A DNA stretch of 49,078 nucleotides from Burkholderia sp. lig30. GTDB lineage: Bacteria > Pseudomonadota > Gammaproteobacteria > Burkholderiales > Burkholderiaceae. The notes below the pieces were generated by a model. It saw only the letters and a list, made by a program, of their open reading frames with translations, was not told the origin of the DNA and ran no database searches. Location: assembly GCF_000687455.2 (NCBI RefSeq), contig NZ_JGVW01000104.1:1-49078 (forward strand), in the 5' to 3' direction. Position 1 is the first letter of the stretch; each line of letters opens with the position of its first letter. This document shows, piece after piece, positions 38,981 through 46,342 of the stretch. Position numbers and translations under genes: made by a program.

Positions 38981-39025
38981 TCCTGGCACGTGGTTGCCCC
39001 GTTATCAGCAACAACGGTGCCAGGA
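38981..39025. repeat. long inverted repeat covering ribosome site and sigma-54 promoter
   Basis: TCCTGGCAC (38981-38989) pairs perfectly with GTGCCAGGA (39017-39025), and GTTGC (38993-38997) with GCAAC (39008-39012). On the minus strand the inner arm includes the AGGA ribosome site of the Rmf-like gene, so a transcript started upstream would fold over it. Confidence 0.75.
39007..39023 (-). promoter_or_regulatory. sigma-54 (RpoN) promoter of the Rmf-like gene
   Basis: On the minus strand CTGGCAC-N5-TTGCT (GG and GC exactly 10 bp apart) is a near-perfect -24/-12 element. It predicts a start near 38996, 23 nt before the ATG at 38973, leaving the AGGAG site in a short unstructured leader. Confidence 0.7.
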
Positions 39026-39092
39026 TTTCATTTGCCGCCTTTTGCCCGCTTCTCCAGCCAATATGCGTTTAATTTCGCAGCCACGCCGCGCC

Positions 39093-39120
39093 GATGTTAC
39101 GGAACATGTAACGTGACATC
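39093..39120. promoter_or_regulatory. nested inverted repeats, candidate operator
   Basis: GATGTTACG (39093-39101) mirrors CGTGACATC (39112-39120) with one mismatch, and GTTAC (39096-39100) pairs with GTAAC (39108-39112). The site lies about 95 bp upstream of the sigma-54 element, the right distance for an enhancer-binding activator, between the cyclase stop and the Rmf-like gene. Confidence 0.35.
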
Positions 39121-39224
39121 GGGAACGGGGCCGGTACGTTACACGGATGAAACGCCGGTTCCCGCACGCGTCGCGCCGGCCCGCGCTGGCCCGGCACGGG
39201 ATGCCGGACGCCCCGGCCCGCCGG

Positions 39225-40778
39225 TCAACGCGCGCCGGCCGCCAGGCGCGCGCCGTTCTTCCTGTCGTTCGAATAGAAACGGAACACGCCCTTGCCGCCC
39301 GACTTGGCCTCGTACAGCGCGTTGTCGGCCTGCCTGAGCAGATCATCCGGCGTATCGCCTGCGCCGGCGAGCGCGATGCCGATGCTGACGCCGAGCGTGA
39401 CCGTCCCGCCGATCGACAGCGCATAGGGCGCCGAGATCTGCCGGATGATCAGCGCCGCGAGGATCGCGCAGGCGTGCGCGCTCGATTCCGGGATCACGAC
39501 CACGAATTCGTCGCCGCCCACGCGCGTCGCCAGTTCGCCGTGCAGCAGCGTCTTGGCGAGACGGGCGGCGACCTGGGTCAGCACGTCGTCGCCGGCGTAA
39601 TGGCCGAAGCGGTCGTTGATCGCCTTGAATCCGTCGAGGTCGAGATACATGACGGCCACGGCCGTGCCGCGCCGGTTCGGGTGCCGCGCCAGCAGGCGCG
39701 TCAGCTCCGTGCGCAGTTCGTGCCGGTTCGGCAGCCCGGTCAGCGGATCGTGCCCCGCGAGATGGCGGATGTCCTGCTCCGCGCGGCGGCGCACCGTCAC
39801 GTCCTCGACGATGATCACCGCGCTGCCGTCCGGCACGTGATGGCGCGTCATTTCCAGCTGCCGCCCGTCGGCGAGCGTGACGTCCAGCGGCGCCGGTTCG
39901 GGGCCGAGCCAGGCGCGGCACCGCGCACCGATCTCGGCCGGCCCCGGTTCGGCGGCGCAGCCGGCCGCGAGGCCCGCGATGGCGTCCGGGAACGGCGCGT
40001 TGAGCGCGATCTCGCGGGGCGAGCCGAACAGCTGCGCGGTACGGCGGTTCGCGACGATCACGCGGCTTTCCGCGTCGATCATGCACAGGCCGTGCGGCAT
40101 GTGGGTCAGCGCGGCGTCGAAGCGCGCGACGAGCTCCGCGTTGCGCTGCCGGGCCGCCATCAACGCGACGAGCACCTTGTAGTGACGCTGGACGACCGTG
40201 CGCATCGCCGCGAGATAGATCGCGAGCGGCGGCAGCAGGATCGAAGCGCCGAGACGCGGGGACAGCAGCGCGCCCACGCCGATCGGCAGCACGCCGAGCG
40301 CGATTTGCGTCATCGCGAGCCGCGGCAGCGCGGCGTTGCGCGACGCGATCCCGCCGAACACGCCGCCCGCGACCATCACCGACAGCGTGCCGAGCTCGAC
40401 GTCCACGGAATCCACACACCCCATCGCCCCGAGGCCGAGCAGGAAGCACGCGGCAAGCGACACGGGCGCGTAGCGCATCGCCCAGCGTTCCGGGTGGTCT
40501 TCGCCAGCGTCGCGCTGCGCGACGTACGCGCGAGCGATGCCGAGCCGTCCGCCGACGAGCCCGAGTTCGGCCAGCACCCAGACGAACGCCCAGGTCTGTT
40601 GCAGCCGCAACAATGCGACCGCCGCGACGAACAGGCTCGCGACGCCGGACAGGACCATCGGCCGGATGTCTTCGAACAGGGTGGAGAGCAATGACGGGCG
40701 CAGCGCTGCCGTCACGTAGTGGTTGCCGGATGGCGGGGTGGCGAGGATGAAGTCCAGCAGGAACGCCCTGACTGCCAT
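39225..40778 (-). CDS. membrane diguanylate cyclase (PAS-GGDEF)
   Basis: The 517-residue protein makes the second messenger c-di-GMP. It has about six N-terminal helices (25-192), a PAS domain (about 215-325) and a GGDEF domain (about 335-505) with HDPLTGLPNR and an intact GGDEF at 421-425. No RxxD inhibitory site is found upstream of GGDEF (LHGE in its place), so product inhibition may be absent. The ATG at 40778 has GAGGAA upstream. It is the only intact cyclase in the window and could act opposite the degenerate EAL protein, though they are about 4 kb apart. Confidence 0.92.
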   Translation of the reverse strand: MAVRAFLLDFILATPPSGNHYVTAALRPSLLSTLFEDIRPMVLSGVASLFVAAVALLRLQQTWAFVWVLAELGLVGGRLGIARAYVAQRDAGEDHPERWAMRYAPVSLAACFLLGLGAMGCVDSVDVELGTLSVMVAGGVFGGIASRNAALPRLAMTQIALGVLPIGVGALLSPRLGASILLPPLAIYLAAMRTVVQRHYKVLVALMAARQRNAELVARFDAALTHMPHGLCMIDAESRVIVANRRTAQLFGSPREIALNAPFPDAIAGLAAGCAAEPGPAEIGARCRAWLGPEPAPLDVTLADGRQLEMTRHHVPDGSAVIIVEDVTVRRRAEQDIRHLAGHDPLTGLPNRHELRTELTRLLARHPNRRGTAVAVMYLDLDGFKAINDRFGHYAGDDVLTQVAARLAKTLLHGELATRVGGDEFVVVIPESSAHACAILAALIIRQISAPYALSIGGTVTLGVSIGIALAGAGDTPDDLLRQADNALYEAKSGGKGVFRFYSNDRKNGARLAAGAR

Positions 40779-41000
40779 GATCGGTTTCCTCGATACGATG
40801 TCTGCGGATGACGCTCGTACGGCTGCGATTCAAGCGGCGCGGGTGGCCGGATTCGCACGACGATATCACGAAATATCGGCGTGTTGTCAGACGAGATGCG
40901 GGTGGTATCGACGGATCGGGAAATCCGCCTGGGGGGCGGGCGCAGCGGCGATCCGCCCAGGCTCACGGGGTGGGGCGGGCAGGCATCGAACGGACGGGCG

Positions 41001-41714
41001 TCAGGGATTTCGCCCGTTGGCGGATGACGCAGGATCGGCAATCAGCGACAGCACCCGCGCGACTACGCGGTCACACTGCGCGCCGCAAAAATCGAACGCG
41101 TCGCGCTCGGCGAGATCGAGATCCTGCGCGAGCGACGCGCGCAGCATGCGCCGCGCGCGATGATGCCGGCTGCGAACCGTCGCCTCGGGCAGCGCGAGGC
41201 AGTGCGCGGTTTCCTCGACCGTCATCTCCTCGACCGAGCGCAACACGAAAACCACGCGGAACACAGGCGGCAGCGCATCGATCCGGCGTTCCAGAAGATC
41301 GCGCAGTTCGGCGCGCGAAGCCGCGCGCTCCGGCGAATCGGATGAAATGTCGATCATGTCGTCCTCGTCGAGCTGGCCGTCGACGTCGAGCGTCGGCGCG
41401 AGATCCGATCGACGCCTCGCGCGGCGCACGCGCGCGAAACATTCGTTGAGCATCAGGCGGGACAGCCAGGTCAGGAGCGTCGCGTCGCCGCGGAACCGCG
41501 CGATCGACCGGTATGCGGACAGGTACACCGCCTGAAGCGCGTCCTCGGCCTCCGCGTCGTCGCGCAGGATCGCGCGCGCGAGCCGGTACAAGCGCCGGTT
41601 GTGGCGGCGCATCATTCCCTCGAACGCGGCCGGATCGCCCGCCGCGACACGGCGCGCGAGGTCGAGATCGTTGCCGTCGACGGCCGGCGCGCAGGTGTCG
41701 AAAGAATCCGTCAT
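41001..41714 (-). CDS. ECF RNA polymerase sigma factor with C-terminal Cys motif
   Basis: The 237-residue sigma-70-family ECF protein has region 2 (about 30-100; DAEAEDALQAVYLSAYRSIARFRG) and region 4 (about 135-195; ETAHCLALPEATVRSRHHRARRML). A C-terminal extension carries C210-GAQ-C214 before DRVVARVLSLIAD. No anti-sigma gene lies next to it; the Cys pair may make it self-sensing for metal or redox, which is inference. The ATG at 41714 has GGAGGA 6 bp upstream, and the gene is the third of the DUF4142-cupredoxin-sigma set (16-bp gap). Confidence 0.93.
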   Translation of the reverse strand: MTDSFDTCAPAVDGNDLDLARRVAAGDPAAFEGMMRRHNRRLYRLARAILRDDAEAEDALQAVYLSAYRSIARFRGDATLLTWLSRLMLNECFARVRRARRRSDLAPTLDVDGQLDEDDMIDISSDSPERAASRAELRDLLERRIDALPPVFRVVFVLRSVEEMTVEETAHCLALPEATVRSRHHRARRMLRASLAQDLDLAERDAFDFCGAQCDRVVARVLSLIADPASSANGRNP

Positions 41715-41730
41715 CGCTCGTCCTCCCCCA

Positions 41731-42126
41731 TCAGCGCACGATCAGCCGCCCGTGCATCGACGGATGGAACGCGCACCCGTACGGAAAGCTGCCGCGCTCG
41801 CGCGCCACATAGCGCCACGACGCCTGCGGCGCGATGCTGCCCGAGTCGAACGCATGCGCGGCCGCGGTCGCGGTGTGCGGGAACAGGTCCCGATTGACCC
41901 ACAGCACCTGATCGCCGCGCCGCACGGTCAACTCGGCCGGCGTGAAACGCATCTGCTCGACGACGATCACGTGCGTGTCGGCCCGCGCTGGAGCCGGCAC
42001 GCCGGCGGCCGCGAGCAGCATCATGCACGCGCAGGCCGCACTCGGCCATTGTGCGCCGAAACGGGAGCGGGCCGGGCGGCCGGCGATCTCCGGCCGCGCC
42101 GCCCGGTCATCGTCGGCCCGCTTCAC
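41731..42126 (-). CDS. periplasmic cupredoxin (type I copper protein)
   Basis: The 131-residue protein has an export signal (about 20-49, ending APARA) and a plastocyanin-like fold with all four type I copper ligands: H84 (FPHTA), C118, H121 and M124 (YGCAFHPSMHG). Such proteins carry electrons or buffer copper in the periplasm. The GTG at 42126 overlaps the stop of the DUF4142 gene (GTGA), so the two are coupled. An ECF sigma gene follows 16 bp later, suggesting the copper protein is part of its response. Confidence 0.9.
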   Translation of the reverse strand: MKRADDDRAARPEIAGRPARSRFGAQWPSAACACMMLLAAAGVPAPARADTHVIVVEQMRFTPAELTVRRGDQVLWVNRDLFPHTATAAAHAFDSGSIAPQASWRYVARERGSFPYGCAFHPSMHGRLIVR

Positions 42127-42656
42127 TGCTTGCCGCCGAACGACGCCTGCAGATGGCGCGCATGGTCGAGATGCGCGACAAAGGCCGGCTCGACCTTGAC
42201 GAGCAACGCTTTCAGTTCCGCGTTCCGGGCCGAAGGGATCAGCGTATGGTCGATCGCGTCGAGCACGGCGACGTGATACGCGACCTCGTGGTCGATGTAG
42301 GCCCGGTCGAAACGCGCGCCGTCGAGCTTTCCGAGCGTCTGCAGGTTGTCGTCCCCGCCTTTCTTGAGGTCGAGGCTGGTGGCGTTTTCCTCGGGCGTCA
42401 CGCCCAGTTTGTGTACGAGATCGACTGCCGCCTGATTCACGCCGCTGTGGTCCGTGACCATGCGCTCGGCAAACGACCGGACGTCCGGGTTATGGGTCTT
42501 CGACTCCGCGAGCCGACCCGCGTCGATATCGACCTGATTGGCAGTCACGACGATCGCCGCGATCTGAGGGTCGGTCGGGCCGCCTTGTTGCACGCATGCG
42601 AGCGGACCGGCCGCGAGAAGGGCGCCGCATAGCGCCGCGTGGACCATTGCTTTCAT
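42123..42656 (-). CDS. DUF4142 exported protein
   Basis: The 177-residue protein has a signal sequence (about 1-22) and a helical DUF4142 domain (about 30-175) with FAERMVTDHSGVNQ and AYIDHEVAYHVAVLD, which recall ferritin-like bundles. The Cys after GPLA could mark a lipoprotein, but the lipobox is poor. The function of DUF4142 proteins is not settled. The ATG at 42656 has GGAGGA upstream. It opens the operon with the cupredoxin and ECF sigma genes; the conserved His residues might bind metal. Confidence 0.88.
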   Translation of the reverse strand: MKAMVHAALCGALLAAGPLACVQQGGPTDPQIAAIVVTANQVDIDAGRLAESKTHNPDVRSFAERMVTDHSGVNQAAVDLVHKLGVTPEENATSLDLKKGGDDNLQTLGKLDGARFDRAYIDHEVAYHVAVLDAIDHTLIPSARNAELKALLVKVEPAFVAHLDHARHLQASFGGKQ

Positions 42657-42916
42657 CTGACATCCTCCGGTGAGTGGCGAACGACGTCGTGTCGTCGCGC
42701 GCGAGCGGTTCAAGGCCGCTCATGGAGATGGATGTCACGGGAGGGATTTCCGTTTCCGGCCGCCCGGCCGCCCGGCTACCCGGTGCTTCCGGGGGACGAA
42801 CGACACGCGGGCGCGTCGCCAGGCGCACCTGACGTATGAACGAAATCGACGGCCATGCGCGCGTCGGCCACCGCCGTACGCCCGGCAGGCCGTTGCGAGG
42901 CCGCTTTGCGAGGCGG

Positions 42917-44512
42917 CTATTTCTCGAGCAACCGCCCCCCGATCAGCAGCGCATCGACATCATTGCCCGCAAACCCGCGCAGCGCGTCGGCCGGCGACTC
43001 GACGAGCGGCTCGCCCGCGACGTTGAACGACGTGTTCAGCAGCACCGCGATGCCGGTGTGGCGCTCGAACGCCCGCAGCAGCCGGTGGAGCCCCGGATTG
43101 TCCGGCTGCGCGACGGTCTGCGGCCGCGCGGTGCCGTCGACGTGCGTGACGGCGGCAAGGCGCGCGCGCCATTCGGGCCGCACCGCGCAGATGCGCAGCA
43201 TGTACGGGCTCGGCGCGTCCAGCTCGAAATACCGCGCGGCGTCTTCCGCCGGCACGCAGGGCGCGAACGGCCGGAACGCCTCGCGACGCTTCACCTGCAG
43301 ATTCATGCGGTCGCGCGCGTGCGCATGGGCGGGGCTCATCAGCAGCGACCGGTTGCCGAGCGCGCGCGGCCCCATCTCGGCCCGTCCGGCGTGCAGCGCG
43401 ACGCACCGCCCGGCAGCCAGCAGCCGCGCGGCGCGCTCGGCCAGCTCGTCGGCCGTGCCGCGCGTGTCGCGAAAGCGCTCGCGATCCGGCAGCGCGGCCA
43501 GCGCCGCGTCGATGTCCGCATCGTCGTAAAGCCTGCCGCCATACGGCGAGAACGGCCCCGGCCGGAACGGCTCGCCGAGGACGCCGTGATATCCCCACAG
43601 CGCCGCGCCGAGCGCCGTCCCGCAGTCGCCCCCCGCCGGCCCGGCGAAGACCGCGTCGAAACCGGCCTCGCGCGCCACCAGATCGTTGGCCCGCCCGTTG
43701 AGCGACACCTCGCCGGCGAGACACAGGTGACGCATGCCCGTCATCTCCCGTGCGACCCGCGCGAGGTGCAGCATCGCGCGCTCGCACTCGCGTTGCGCCG
43801 CGCGCGCGAGCGCGGCGCGCGCCGTCAGCGCCGCGTCCTCGTCGGCCGGCAAGGGCGGGGCGTCGAACAGGCGCGTGCCGTCGGCATCGCAGCGGCTGCG
43901 GTAGTCGACGTCGAGGCCGTCGAAGCGCCCGCTCGGATCCGGGGCGGCCGCGTCGTCGCCGTACGGGGCCAGCCCCATCGTCTTGCCGGTCTCGTGCGCG
44001 CCGAAGCCGATCGCCCGCGTGACCGCCTCGTACAGCGCGCCGATCCCGCACGACTCGCTACGCCGCAGCAACTCGATGCGCCCGCCACGGCCGACCCACA
44101 GGCTCTGCGATGCGTGAATCGAACCCTGTTCCAGCCGATGGCCGTCGACGACAAGAATCGCGGCCTCGTCGAACGGCGAGCAGTAATAGCCGGCGGCCGC
44201 ATGGCACAGCCCGTGTTCGACGAGCACGTTCGGCACGCCGTCCACGCACGGCGCCGCCGCGTTGCCGGTATCGACGCGCGCCACCAGCGCGGGGCGCGCG
44301 TCGGCCGGCAGCCCGAGCGCGGCGCGGCACGCGTTCACCGCGTCGGCCGGGTAGGCAGCCGAGTTCTTGACCCGGTCGAAACGTTCCTGCCCGGCATGCG
44401 CGACCCTGCGCGCACCGGGCGCGGGCAGGACCCACGCAGCACCTGTGTTGAGCGCCGGGCCGGCCTGGATGCCGAGCACGCCGCCGGACGCGGGGCTCAT
44501 TCTGTCTGACAT
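42917..44512 (-). CDS. NodU/CmcH-family carbamoyltransferase
   Basis: The 531-residue protein has both halves of the family: a Kae1-like ASKHA domain with H100-GLC-H104, VVDG (D123) and ETGKTMGLAPYG (174-185), and a C-terminal domain with EMGPRALGNRSLLMSP and LLNTSFNVAGEPLV. Members transfer carbamoyl from carbamoyl phosphate; the Kae1-like part of HypF does this when making the CN ligands of NiFe hydrogenase. The usual LAGGVALN reads LAGEVSLN here (E268), so activity is uncertain. It lies after hoxN in the hydrogenase region, but HypF-specific acylphosphatase and zinc-finger domains are absent. The ATG at 44512 has a distant AAGGA. Confidence 0.87.
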   Translation of the reverse strand: MSDRMSPASGGVLGIQAGPALNTGAAWVLPAPGARRVAHAGQERFDRVKNSAAYPADAVNACRAALGLPADARPALVARVDTGNAAAPCVDGVPNVLVEHGLCHAAAGYYCSPFDEAAILVVDGHRLEQGSIHASQSLWVGRGGRIELLRRSESCGIGALYEAVTRAIGFGAHETGKTMGLAPYGDDAAAPDPSGRFDGLDVDYRSRCDADGTRLFDAPPLPADEDAALTARAALARAAQRECERAMLHLARVAREMTGMRHLCLAGEVSLNGRANDLVAREAGFDAVFAGPAGGDCGTALGAALWGYHGVLGEPFRPGPFSPYGGRLYDDADIDAALAALPDRERFRDTRGTADELAERAARLLAAGRCVALHAGRAEMGPRALGNRSLLMSPAHAHARDRMNLQVKRREAFRPFAPCVPAEDAARYFELDAPSPYMLRICAVRPEWRARLAAVTHVDGTARPQTVAQPDNPGLHRLLRAFERHTGIAVLLNTSFNVAGEPLVESPADALRGFAGNDVDALLIGGRLLEK

Positions 44513-44598
44513 CAACGATGCAATTCCTTCAAAAATCGCGGCGCAGCCGCACGCGCCGATGCGCCGGCCGCGCGCTGCCGCCATCGCTCGCGGGCCGG

Positions 44599-45669
44599 CT
44601 ATCCGCGGTCATGGTCGGCGAGCGTCGCAAAGCCGACGCGGCGCCGCCACCGGTAGAGCGCGGCGAAGCCGAGCCAGCTTCCCGCGCAAAGCGCGACGAT
44701 AACGTATCCGACCGTACCGAGGTTCGCGTTCAGATCGTCGAGGCGCGCCCACAGCGCCCCCTGCATGCCGAGCTTGTCGCCGATCAGGCCGAGGCCTTCG
44801 ATGCAGCCGATCAGCAGCGCGACGGCCGCGGACATCGCGGTGATCCCGATGTTGTAGTACAGCTTGCGGACCGGCTCGCGAAATGCCCAGCCGTAGACCC
44901 CGAGCATCAGCGCGCTGTCGGCCGTGTCGACCAGCGTCATGCCGGCGGTGAACAGCACCGGAAACACCATGATCGACCAGATCGGCATGTCGTGCGCCGC
45001 GCTCGCCGCGGAGATGCCGAGCACGCCGATTTCCGTCGCGGTGTCGAAACCGAGACCGAACAGGAATCCCAGCACGTACATGTGCCAGCTTTTCGTGACG
45101 ACGCGCAGCACCGGGCGCAGCAGCCGCGCGAGCAAGCCGTGCTGAGGCAGCCCCGTGTCGGCGTGCGCATCGGCGTGATGCTCGCCGCGCCGCACGCGGC
45201 GCAGCGCCTGGACGACCGAATGCAGCGTCACCAGGTTGGCGATCGCGATCGCGAACAGGAACGACGTCGAGACGATCGTGCCGATCATGCCGGCGACGTC
45301 GTGGAACGCCGCGAGCCGGTCGCGCAGCCCGGCCGCCGTCGCGGCAATGGCCGCCGACGCGAGGATCACGATCGACGAGTGGCCGAGCGAGAACATCAGC
45401 CCGATCGTCACCGGACGCTTGCCTTCGTGCATCAGCTTGCGCGTCACGTTGTCGATCGCGGCGATGTGATCGGCGTCCACTGCGTGGCGCAGGCCGAACG
45501 TATAGGCCAGCACGCAGGACCCCATCAGCGCCGGATGCGCGCCGAACATCGCGACGGCCCATGCCCAGGCCGCGAGGTTGAACGCCGCGAGCGCCGTGAA
45601 CAGGACGACGAGCTTGCCGCGCACGCCGGCGGCCGCCGGTGCCGCTTGCGCGGAAACGTGGGCCGTCAT
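44599..45669 (-). CDS. hoxN: high-affinity nickel permease (NiCoT family)
   Basis: The 356-residue inner-membrane carrier imports Ni2+ (and possibly Co2+). The NiCoT signature RHAVDADHIAAIDNVTRKL (61-79) lies in helix 2, and LGFDTATEIGVLG and GMTLVDTADSALML are the other family motifs. Length and layout match Cupriavidus necator HoxN. Divergent from hoxK, it should supply nickel for the hydrogenase active site. The ATG at 45669 lacks a strong ribosome site, and the start is chosen from the family N-terminus. Confidence 0.93.
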   Translation of the reverse strand: MTAHVSAQAAPAAAGVRGKLVVLFTALAAFNLAAWAWAVAMFGAHPALMGSCVLAYTFGLRHAVDADHIAAIDNVTRKLMHEGKRPVTIGLMFSLGHSSIVILASAAIAATAAGLRDRLAAFHDVAGMIGTIVSTSFLFAIAIANLVTLHSVVQALRRVRRGEHHADAHADTGLPQHGLLARLLRPVLRVVTKSWHMYVLGFLFGLGFDTATEIGVLGISAASAAHDMPIWSIMVFPVLFTAGMTLVDTADSALMLGVYGWAFREPVRKLYYNIGITAMSAAVALLIGCIEGLGLIGDKLGMQGALWARLDDLNANLGTVGYVIVALCAGSWLGFAALYRWRRRVGFATLADHDRG

Positions 45670-45933
45670 GACGCGTCGCGGTGCGGCGCGCGCACGCGGC
45701 CGGTGACGGGGCGGACATCGCGCAGCGACTGGCGCCGGTTGCAGGGCGGGCGCCGGAGCGCACGGGTCGGGGAGGGCAGTGAAGAATCCATCTTGTCGTG
45801 GTCGTAGTCGAAACGGGCGCACGCTCTCGCACCGCGGCTCGCGCGCATGGCGCGAGTGTGCCGCAGTGCGGAAACGGCTCGCCGCGACGCGTCGCCCGGC
45901 CGATGCCGGCGCGCGCCGCAGCCCACACTTTCA

Positions 45934-45949
45934 AGCAACTTTCGTTCCC
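45934..45949 (-). promoter_or_regulatory. candidate sigma-54 promoter for hoxN
   Basis: On the minus strand GGGAACG-AAAG-TTGCT matches the -24/-12 element with GG and GC 10 bp apart and two mismatches outside them. It predicts a start near 45923 and a leader of about 254 nt. Confidence 0.35.
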
Positions 45950-46167
45950 GTTTTTATTCGCGCGGCGCGGGGCGGCCGCTGGGACATGCTGTCGCGGGGC
46001 GCGCAAGCGCGCGCTCACGCGGCGACGCCCGCCGGCCGCGCGGTGCCGGCCACGGGCCGCCGCGCTGGTCAATCGGTTGCCAGTTTGGTCGCTCAACCGG
46101 ACGCGCCGTAGCTAGTTGAGCGCGTGCGGCGTGCAAATTCCGCCGCGTTCCCGGTCGGCATTTTTCC

Positions 46168-46187
46168 CTATTGATCCGGATCAATAG
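46168..46187. promoter_or_regulatory. perfectly palindromic FNR/ANR box upstream of hoxK
   Basis: The core TTGATCCGGATCAA (46171-46184) sits in a 20-bp perfect palindrome. No -10 hexamer lies at class II distance; its centre is instead about 74 bp before the start predicted by the sigma-54 element. Confidence 0.65.
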
Positions 46188-46225
46188 CGCAGCCCGAGTG
46201 CGCCCGCACCCGATTCATGCACACC

Positions 46226-46240
46226 TGGCACGATTCTTGT
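46226..46240 (+). promoter_or_regulatory. sigma-54 (RpoN) promoter of hoxKG
   Basis: TGGCACG-ATTC-TTGT matches the -24/-12 consensus except for T in place of the last C of TTGC. Known NiFe hydrogenase operons of Cupriavidus necator use sigma-54 with HoxA, which supports the call. The start is predicted near 46252. Confidence 0.55.
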
Positions 46241-46342
46241 TTTTTAAGCGGTGGACTAACGCTGTAGCCGGGGCTCCGGCATTCGCCCGGCATCGACCGC
46301 CCGCCGTTGCCGCGAACCGGACGGCTATCAAGGAACCACACC

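Larger units (their letters stand above)
45670..46342. other. divergent control region hoxN / hoxK
   Basis: The 673 bp are the longest gene-free stretch of the window. They hold a weak sigma-54 site facing hoxN, a perfect FNR palindrome and a sigma-54 site facing hoxK. Arg-rich frames across it are shadows. The length leaves room for enhancer-binding sites of a HoxA-like NtrC-type activator. Confidence 0.6.

Noticed and set aside
38984..38998. A second sigma-54-like sequence, TGGCACGTGGTTGC, on the plus strand
   Set aside because: GG and GC are 9 bp apart instead of 10, which normally abolishes sigma-54 recognition, and no plus-strand gene follows. It is better explained as one arm of the inverted repeat.
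42657..42916. A possible ECF-type promoter (GGAAA...) upstream of the DUF4142 operon
   Set aside because: No -10 motif with credible spacing was found; calling autoregulation from this would be guesswork.
43825..44435. Overlapping minus-strand frames inside the carbamoyltransferase gene
   Set aside because: They carry no motifs, whereas the main frame has the family signatures throughout.
45798..46115. A 105-residue Arg/Ala-rich frame between hoxN and hoxK
   Set aside because: No ribosome site and no recognisable domain; composition is typical of high-GC noise.
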